From contig NC_083646.1 in assembly GCF_963576545.1 (NCBI RefSeq), forward strand, positions 26,490,527 through 26,554,526: a stretch of DNA of 64,000 bases, in the 5' to 3' direction. How positions within the stretch are numbered: position 1 is the stretch's first letter; the number at the start of each line of letters is the position of its first letter. This document shows, in pieces, positions 62,106 to 64,000 of this stretch. The notes below the pieces were generated by a model, which had not been told where the DNA came from, made no database searches, and saw only the letters and a list, made by a program, of their open reading frames with translations. This DNA comes from Limanda limanda (Eukaryota > Chordata > Actinopteri > Pleuronectiformes > Pleuronectidae). A program made the translations under genes and the position numbers.

Positions 62106-62240
62106 TTAGCCTAGCTAAGTATAAAGAACAGAAGTATGTCCTACAATTAGCCTAGTACAAGGAACAGCATTATGTCCTGCACTAAGCTAAATAGCCTAAA
62201 AAGAACAGAAGTATATCCTGCTTAGCTTAGTATAAGAATT
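62106..62240 (+). repeat. Imperfect tandem repeat, ~40-60 bp unit, about three copies
   Basis: Repeated ttagcctag...taaagaacagaagtatgtcctac-type units: gaacagaagtatgtcctac, ggaacagcattatgtcctgc and gaacagaagtatatcctgc. AG/CT-rich tagc words fill the gaps. Confidence 0.7.
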
Positions 62241-63050
62241 GTACATGTTTAGCCTAAATCAGGGTAATTTAGCTTTAGAAAAAAATGCTGTTGGGGGACT
62301 GATGCTAGTGGTATAGTGGAATTTTTTGCTAAGCTAGGATAAACAGAAACCTGGTGCAGGATGAGCCTGAAATCCAACAGATATAAATAACCCAATATAA
62401 TATTGGTTTAATGAAAAAAACCATTAAAAAGCTGGACTGTCCCATTAAAGTCATAGTTTCATAGTTCTGTTGAAATGTATAATTTTCTATTTGTTTTTTT
62501 TATTTTTCAGTGGTTGTGTTTGAAATGGAAGGTGTGCTTACAGTATGGCATTAATATGTGTTTCTATGAGGGCTCATGGATGATGAAAGTATTACCCCAG
62601 AGAGTTAGAATCAGACAACGGAGGATGAAAACATTTTTATTATATAGCTGGCTGACTAGAAGCTAAGAAGTGCGCATGTCAGGGTTTTCTGGCCCACCCA
62701 AGACAAGTATTTTCAAGATAATTACTTATGTGTTGTATTTGTTTGCCACCTTGAGTGACTGGGACGACCTTGCTTTTCTTTCAAGAGTTTGCATTTTCTC
62801 CCCTCCCTGTCTGGCTGTGTAGTCAGCCTTTGTGCTACGGGTTGGACATGCAGTGATGCTGACATGACCGCGAACACCACTGTTGTGTTAAAAGGTTGTG
62901 CCTCTGTTATGATGAAACCGGTGCTTCACTTTCACCAGATTTTAAATAAACTGAACACTGATGACCGACACTGAAAGCTTTGTTGCTCTGTGACTCCACA
63001 GTTCTCTTGCCATTCTTCAAGGACATATTTTTCTTCATTGCTACAAAGAC
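62241..63050. other. Intergenic, no gene recognised
   Basis: Short open frames only, without family features. Confidence 0.5.
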
Positions 63051-63052
63051 AT

Positions 63053-63570
63053 TAAAGGGAAGTGTTTGAGTCCACAAAACACTTTCAGGGGCAAACGGTG
63101 TTGCAGCCAAATCCAATACAATTGAGGTAAATGGTGACCGATTCTTCAACTGTAAAAGAACAACTGAAAAAAAAAAGATAAAATGCTTCCTCTGGTGTCA
63201 TCCGAGTGTCCTTAAGCCTGTGATTCAACTGCTAACGTGGCTCCAGGGAAGGATATCAGAGGACAGTTAGGCTAAAACACATTTTTAATCACTGGGTTTC
63301 GAGTCTAATTTGAATGTCGGGGCATACAGACACTTTGATGACACCACACAAGCAATATTGAGGCATTTTTTCTTTTTTCAGTTTTTTTTACATTTGTAGA
63401 GGTGGCCACCATTTACTTCAATTGAATTGGATTTGGCTGCAACGCTGTTTAACCCTGAAACTCCCAAAGTGTTTTGTGTCCTCAAACACTTCGACCTCCC
63501 CTCTATCGGCATAGTGGTGAGCAGATGATTAGTTAATTTTCATTCTTGGGTGATCTATCCCTTTAACTTG
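63053..63570. mobile_element. Fold-back (MITE-like) repeat element
   Basis: The left arm (about 63053-63145, agtgtttgag..cacaaaacacttt..ttgcagccaaatccaataca..ggtaaatggtg) is the reverse complement of the right arm (about 63400-63503), at roughly 85% by eye, around a 250-bp centre. The right flank ends tgggtgatctatccctttaa. The centre and right flank share sequence with 1370-1545. Confidence 0.65.
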
Positions 63571-63884
63571 CTAATATGGCTTTCTTACTTATTCTCCAGC
63601 CTTATTGCACAGTGAACTATTACTGTCGTAAAAAATGTGAATTGCGTTACTGTGTCATGCCAAGGCCTTGTCAGAAGACTAGTGTAAAGTGTGACTTGAG
63701 GAAAGGATGGTCGTCTACTGAAATCACAACCACCAGAGAAGCCTTCAGTCAGATTGACTGACTGAACAGTAGTGGTGGAATGATCCGTTATGTCCTTAAC
63801 CCTCTGCTATTTTACAGTTTATTAATACCACAGGGAGGCATGACATTAGTTTGTCTTCTTAACTGTGTTTTAATGAATTGTTTA
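63571..63884. other. Intergenic, no feature recognised
   Basis: No supportable ORF or repeat. Confidence 0.5.
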
Positions 63885-64000
63885 TGCCTGGTTTAATGAT
63901 GTATATTGTGGCCCTGTAATGTGCCCTAATGACGGAGAACGAGGCGGCCTCGGCTGAAGTATTAATTTGGACTGCCTCCCCGATGATTATTCCTCAGCCA
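63885..64000. promoter_or_regulatory. Candidate conserved non-coding element at the window edge
   Basis: Complex, non-coding sequence (ttaatgatgtatattgtggc, then ctgaagtattaatttggact and ccgatgattattcctcagcc) with TAAT cores, truncated by the window. In human the region beyond FBXL4 leads toward POU3F2 and is rich in such elements; that this is one of them is inference. Confidence 0.3.

Overview
The window is vertebrate nuclear DNA, most likely from a spiny-rayed (percomorph) teleost. The evidence is spliced genes with GT/AG introns whose products match vertebrate FAXC and FBXL4, very dense CA/TG, CT and tri/tetranucleotide microsatellites, and remnants of element classes typical of fish (L2-like LINEs, tRNA-related SINEs, a Penelope-like reverse transcriptase, a BEL/Pao-type gag). 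No CRISPR array, bacterial operon or functional rRNA/tRNA gene was seen. The species was not identified.

Layout, left to right. (1) 1-12.3 kb: the last five coding exons of FAXC (failed axon connections homologue, a GST/metaxin-like protein) on the + strand; the first exon lies left of the window. The introns carry a LINE split by a SINE, inverted SINE pieces and a 35-bp minisatellite. (2) 12.3-34.4 kb: FAXC 3' flank and a gene-poor interval with many microsatellites, an L2-like reverse-transcriptase fragment, a 46-bp minisatellite, and several AT-rich stretches with homeodomain-type TAATTA/TTAAT motifs that could be conserved regulatory elements. (3) 34.5-36.7 kb: an apparently intronless 740-codon kinase gene on the - strand. 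It belongs to the fish HIPK-like group and carries a C-terminal tail of about eight lysine-rich units of roughly 44 residues. (4) 37.8-38.6 kb: a broken BEL/Pao-type gag cut off by a SINE tail. (5) 42.0-42.7 kb: a promoter-like block with two inverted CCAAT boxes and signs of a divergent - strand transcript, followed by (6) 43.9-58.9 kb: the complete coding sequence of FBXL4 (mitochondrial F-box/LRR protein) in eight coding exons, 612 codons, + strand. Intron 1 holds a Penelope-like RT remnant, intron 2 a perfect 17-bp hairpin, and intron 6 a (GACA)n array of about 1.8 kb. (7) 58.9-64 kb: FBXL4 3' flank, a fold-back repeat, and a conserved-element candidate at the right edge.

FAXC followed by FBXL4 on the same strand is the human 6q16 order, so this is conserved synteny in compact form. 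The kinase between them has no counterpart there that I know of and looks like a lineage-specific insertion. FAXC acts in neuronal/axonal biology and FBXL4 in SCF-dependent control of mitophagy; I see no sign that they are co-regulated beyond being neighbours.

Exon boundaries were read by eye from splice motifs, unbroken phase and similarity to remembered family sequence. No alignment was run. UTRs, promoters and conserved elements are inferences.
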